Assembly (NCBI GenBank): GCA_015501075.1
Contig: JADNYJ010000012.1
Span: 124,001-188,000, forward strand
Origin: Gymnopilus junonius
Lineage: Eukaryota; Basidiomycota; Agaricomycetes; Agaricales; Galerinaceae
DNA: 64,000 nucleotides
Reading direction: 5' to 3'
Every line of letters begins with the position of its first letter. Within the stretch, counting starts at the first letter, position 1. Positions 58,952 to 64,000 of the stretch are shown here, one piece after another. A model generated the notes under the pieces. The model worked only from the letters and a program-made list of their open reading frames with translations, made no database searches and was not told the DNA's origin. A program made the position numbers and the translations under genes.

Positions 58952-61285
58952 CTTATCCGCCTACAGTATAAAGAGGGAAAAAGTTGACGACACAGCGCCC
59001 GGCTGGCAATTTCTATCGATCGTTATGGCGGTAGAGAGTTGACAGCGGGGATTCAGTACCACATACACGTCTCGGGACCATCATATGGTATATATTCGAT
59101 TGAACCCTTCGGCAGATGAGTTCATCCCTGCATGAGCAAATGTCAAATGGGAGCCGATTTCATTGCGGTGGGAGAATACCGCATTTTACCGGGAGAACAT
59201 GGAGATGGCCGAATGATCTGAGCCATAAGCGAGAGAATTTCGTCAGTTGGTTAACTGAACACATGACTGACGATGTGTCGGTCCCGACTATTTACCGGAA
59301 GCTTCAAAAAATCGTAGACCACCAACGGGAAAATTTGCCAAAAAAATTCTAGAATTTCGAAAAATTGGAGTGAATGGCTTGTGTATAGAGGTTTCCTACT
59401 CCTAGAAAATTTTACTTCAATAGGAGACCATGTACATGTCAACCTGGGAAGTGTGAGAAATGAAGTCAATTTGGATATCCGGAGCGTGTCGTCGGAAGTC
59501 GACAGGGTCGCCCTTTGGTTGTTCCTGTGAAGCGGCGTAATACGACTATGCACCTACCACAACACAGTGATATCAAATGCAAAGGGAATGTCAACCAAGG
59601 TCAACCACCCAATTGAATAGCAAATGGCCCTGGGCTCCTGGAGTCTGCGTTGGATACAGTCTTCCGTTAACGGCACCAAACTTGGACGCAATAAACGTTA
59701 ACGTTCTAGGACGTGGCGCACCAGTGTCATCAGAAATGGCTTGAACAAAGGAAAGCTTTCGACGAAATTGGCGGAATGGATCAGCAACACAAAGTAGTCA
59801 GCATGGTGTAAGAAATCCACGGCTCCTAACTACAGCATAAGATATTAGTTTCCTTTGGAAAAAAAGATCCCAAATAGTTGGCGCACAACGTGAGCATGAG
59901 CAACCAAAGATCCTTACTCCCAGCCAACGAGACGCGTTCAAATCTCGGTGGATGCAGAATCTATGCCATGCGAACACCTTATGATGGGTGTCTAGATGCC
60001 TGAAATAAAAAGGTTGACAGTCCTTGCGTGTTGCCAAACCACAGCTTGGCTAAAGGCTTCCGAAGGCCTAAAACGAAATACACGTTGAGAACCTCCCAAG
60101 GCAGTTTTCAAATCAAAAGCTGCGATAAAACCGGGTTTGGACAACAGGACACATGAGCCAACACATGCAGGTCATCGTGAGCGGCAAGCTCCAGAGTGGG
60201 GAATGACACCGAGCCGACTTCCGTGCTATTTTTATAGAACTCGTCTCGGTCTGTCGCTCGAGGCGGTACCGAACATATAAAGGTCCCGCAATCATGGTCA
60301 TTGAAGCATTCGGGAAGACTGATCAATCACCGAAGAGTGAGCAAGGTTGCCTCCACGAATAGAAATAGGGTTTGTATATGTTAACTGATTGACGGCCAGC
60401 ATGTTAACGCATTTAACTCATTTATCGTCGACGGCAGAGTGAATGATCGCCTTGTGGAATATTATAGAATTTAGGGTCGAGGTCACCTCCGAGGATCTGA
60501 CCGATTTTTGTTCCAGTAAGTATTGCTCCAGACTGTGAGAGGAAGACATATTGGGGCCGACCACGGGTAGGAAACTTGAGACGAAGCTGAGAAGTGTTCG
60601 TTGTGGGAGAAAACTTCCGACTCGAAAATGTACCCCATCTTCGCTCTCCGCGCCGACGACTGGGAAGCCGCTCCGCATTAACTACGGCACCAACGCGTCG
60701 GGAAGCCATCAACTTTCACAGGTATTGCAAGTATAGCGTTGAACATACAAACTTTCAAGTTGATATGTTTTCCGAAAGTGAGCAAGGGTGATATCCTCGG
60801 AGCAATAGACTTGTGATTCGATTTAAACGCTGAGAGCTTAGCGTCCGATGACAGGCGAAAGGTCTCGAGACTAGGGGAAGAGCCAGTCAGATAAGCCTGC
60901 ATCACAGAAAGTACCTGCAGGCTGCTGCAGTGGCTGCGCAAGCCTGAGTGAGTACTTGCTGCGAATATGCACGGAGCTAAGAATGAGATTCCAAGAGCAG
61001 CCAAGATTGGAAGAGGTCACTCTGTTTTCGGCGCCATGTGTAGAGCAGAGAATTGGTTGGGAGCAACTTATATATCAACTACAAGTTGCTGCAGCCAAAT
61101 TGGAGTTATGTAAGTAAAATCGGTTAGATTAGATTACGAATCTGATAACGGTTTACGGATCACGTGGTAGCATCGCGGAGAATTTGCGGCAACCACGTTC
61201 ATGCAACGTTATACTACTCTGCGACTGTGTTTTTTCTATCTTTCCTCTCCTTTTGTCTTTCTTTTCTCTTTACTTCATACTTTCG
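58952..61285. other. Gene-poor stretch, possible short secreted relic
   Basis: Mostly short overlapping frames. On the minus strand, 60422-61004 contains a hydrophobic start (AALGISFLAPCIFAAS) and a later protein-like patch (QYVFLSQSGAILTGTKIG), suggesting a broken secreted protein. I could not link these parts or name a family. Confidence 0.3.
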
Positions 61286-64000
61286 ATGATGAGTGAGACC
61301 ACGAGCTCGCCGTCTGTACATCTCCATCCAGTATCGCCGTCTTCCGAGTCCTCACTGTCTTCTGCGGATTCAGCGCCCCGTTCGGAACCCACATCCGACG
61401 AACAACCAGACCTCGGCGCATTCACTGCCGTTTTGCGGGAATGGACGCATTTACAACCTTTTCCAAGGATTCCTGTTCAAGTACGCTCAGCAACGAGTTC
61501 TACGACACCCACCTTCCAGCCCGATCAAAGTGTTGTGGGGAGCGAATATAACGTTGGCAGAAGTCGCAGGAGAAATAGCCGCACTAGTCAACGCAGTGGT
61601 TTGAGTACACTGTCGTCATTTACTCGCCCAGCAAGTAGTAGCGCCCAGCCAGAAGGCTCGACAGTGTGGAACCAGGCCCCGATCGCATCGTACCTCAACA
61701 GTGCCACTCCAAGCAATGATATGATTACTGAGGAAGATGGGGAAAGCGGCCTCAGAGAAGGCGACTATACACCCTCGCCTCCCGCTTCCAGGCCTTCTAC
61801 AGCTCTGACTGTCGAGATCGCCTCTGAAGTCGACTTTCCTTCCTTTGATGGTTCCCGTGATTCTAGTCGAAATCAGCTCGATTCTTCCCCGTATTCTTAC
61901 CACATGGACCCAGATATATCGCTTCCTGTGCCACTTAAAACCTATGGCCAGCGTCTTGATTCACGAGAGACCGCTCATCGTGACGAGGAATTGGAAGATG
62001 CGTCACTGCATTTGAACGGTAGCCACGGACAAAATACTTCCCTTACATCAAGAGATTTCGTTCGCCAGGAGGGTCCCTATTCTGAGACCTCTTCATTGCA
62101 AAGTCATAGTCGTTATCAAAGCCAAGCAGAACTAACCAGTATTCAGCTGCAGTCTCAAGCTCATCCACCTTCAACTATTGCCACCTCTTCATCTGAATCT
62201 CTATCCTTTCCCGTTCAGAATCCTACTTCATCCACCTTTTTACCTTCGAACTTATCTCTGCATGTTCCTCAAAGACATAATTTACATTCTAACAATGGTT
62301 CGGGGTCCGGCAATTCTTCTACTTCCACATCGACCATGATAACTGCACTACTGAACAGAAGTCGAAACCCTCTTCAACGCGCGACTTCTGATTCCTCCAC
62401 TGTCACAACAGATTCTGTCTTGTCATCAGATTTCTCTTTGATTTCCTATCAAATACCCGAGACGCCTTCCATTATTAATGACGAGGAGGTTGATCCTGAT
62501 CAGAATATTACACAAGGGCTCACTGTGGCACAATCGCAGCTTACCCGTCCTCCGGCGGTACCAAATCAATTTCCCTCGTCAAGCACTAGTTTGCCTTCGA
62601 CATCTGCTGCTTCAGGATCTCTGTCCCTGAAGACCCAGAAATCCATCGATTCATCGACTTCTAGTTCACATACAGACTTTCCTGCTTTTGCCGAGCAAGC
62701 CCAACCGACCCTCCTCCAACCTTTTCGTGTATCAGGAGCATCTCACCTTTCCTCTTTTTCTTCAAATGGTTCACCACTTCCTAATCCTTACTCTCCAATA
62801 CCTCCTCAAAGGCGCGTCATGTCAGGAGAGACGTCGTCTGCCCCATTATCGCTGGACGACAACGTCGGAGGTCCGACAGTGGTCAGAGAGTTTGACATTG
62901 TCAACGATTTGGGCACACCTGGAGAACAGGTATCGGAATTAGAACTTTTCCAAGTTCTCGATAGAGCAACAAGGACCGACTTGCTACCAGTCGATGATAT
63001 CGAAGAAGAAGAATTTTCTGAAGTAAGACATGATCAGTTGAAGCAGGCTCGTGCTGGACTGCAGGCAACAAGAAGACATGCCCCAGCTTACGGTATGTGA
63101 CCTATCACTTTCTCTAACTTCGATTTGAACGTGTCTCATTTCTTTTCAGAAGGTGAAGGTCCGTCTTCTTCTCGTGGACGACCAGCCCAGAAACAGCTTG
63201 TATCTAAACAAATTCCACACGTCGAACTTCAACTTGACGACGACGCCGATGGTGATAATGATGAAGACTATCCGTACCGATATCCCTACTCGCATACTCC
63301 TGGTTCGTATTCACAAACCAATACTCCCAAAGGTCTCCCTGTCCACGCAGACTCATCAATGCAAAGTACCTCAACTCAGACTCTTCAACGAGCATTCGAA
63401 CGTTCTAGCCTATCCTTTTCCCAACAAGATGTGCACCTACACAATTCGCATAATTTATATCTAAAGGTACAACAAGAACAAGAGGCCCATAAACTGTCAC
63501 AATTACCTATGTCATCTCATACACAATCCGGACAATCTCTAACTTATTCGACGAGCCTGACAAATGGGCCAACGCAGATTCCATCGCATGCACAGTCAAT
63601 GCAATTTCCGACACAACACCATTTCTACTCCTATCCTTTCACGCCTGCACATCCCTCTGTAGATCAACCTTATTCTTCCTTACAGAATACAAGTGCTGCT
63701 CAAAACGAACAAGGTACTCATGATAATCATGGGTATCCACATTCTTTACTTGGGCTTCATTCCCTTCCGGCGTCATTCCTCTCTCCGCCCCCAAACGATT
63801 TGCCCAGCCTTTCCTCATTTAGTACACGCATGGCCGAACCTTTGGTTGAAAGCGATTCAATAAGCGAAGTTGCTGCTCCCGGGGAGGACATATCAGACCA
63901 GCCCTCTTTGGGCTACCTTGATGAGGCACTGAGCTTCATTGCATCTGAAAGGGCTAGATGGGGTGCTGCACGTCAGTCAGCTGCTGGCGCTGTTAGTGAT
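61286..64000 (+). CDS. Long Ser/Pro/Gln-rich protein, runs off the right edge
   Basis: Not recognised. I start at 61286 (MMSETTSSPSVHLHPV); the frame is open upstream to 61184 but that part is hydrophobic leader-like DNA with poor coding character. Exon 1 ends in YG near 63092. One intron of about 57 nt (about 63093-63149) follows, then a second exon that is open to the last base of the window. The visible part is over 850 residues. It is largely disordered, rich in Ser, Pro, Gln and Asn with many SSS/STS runs, with a folded-looking patch EFDIVNDLGTPGEQVSELEL and an acidic patch DDIEEEEFSEVRHD. Near the edge: LGYLDEALSFIASERARWG. Such composition is common in fungal transcriptional or signalling regulators, but no DNA-binding domain is seen. 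Confidence 0.75.

Noticed and set aside
60418..60712. Possible secreted protein on the minus strand
   Set aside because: Two overlapping minus frames are equally open and no family could be named; kept only as a note in the intergenic entry.

Overview
This is a nuclear DNA window from a filamentous fungus, most likely an Agaricomycete (mushroom-forming basidiomycete). The evidence is many split genes with 45-70 nt GT-AG introns, basidiomycete-type families (CAP10/GT90 glycosyltransferase, ferric reductase, a seven-helix membrane protein, an EBP-like membrane protein, NDH-2), an intron-containing tRNA-Tyr, and gene-poor stretches holding decayed gene copies. No virus, plasmid or bacterial signature was seen. 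Reading frames were joined by hand across introns, so exon ends are inferred from splice signals and from keeping conserved motifs in frame.

Layout. 0-6.4 kb: a low-complexity single-helix protein leaving the left edge (-), a class I glutamine amidotransferase (+) and a GH32 fructosidase (-). 6.4-15.1 kb: gene-poor; it holds an array of imperfect repeats (about 9.2-11.4 kb) whose units sit between splice-like signals, and an internally deleted P-type ATPase pseudogene. 15.1-24.2 kb: gamma-tubulin complex protein GCP2 (-), an unknown protein ending GPAF (-), a 184 aa unknown (+), tRNA-Tyr (+) and alternative NADH dehydrogenase (-). 25.2-34.1 kb: secreted SGNH esterase (+), a second GPAF-ending unknown (+) and a ferric reductase (+). 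34.6-39.6 kb: an F-box-like relic (+), a CAP10/GT90 glycosyltransferase (-) and an EBP-like multipass protein (-). 42.4-45.9 kb: a small secreted precursor with Kex2-type repeats (+) and a bestrophin-like channel (+). 46.6-51.2 kb: a glycyl-tRNA synthetase pseudogene (+) and a small unknown gene (+). 55.0-59.0 kb: ATG12 (-, five exons), a GDSL hydrolase (+) and a seven-helix membrane protein (-). 61.3 kb to the end: a long S/P/Q-rich protein leaving the right edge (+).

The genes do not form an obvious biosynthetic cluster; most are housekeeping, transport or secreted-enzyme genes. The most interesting locus is 42414-42809, a 79-residue precursor with a signal peptide and four short segments, each beginning Ala-Pro or Glu-Pro and ending Asp-Trp, separated by dibasic sites. 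It looks like an undescribed Kex2-processed repeat peptide (pheromone-like or RiPP precursor). A technical warning also applies: five otherwise intact genes need single added bases to stay in frame (ten sites, all apparent 1-nt deletions, mostly in G/C or T runs). This points to consensus errors rather than gene decay.
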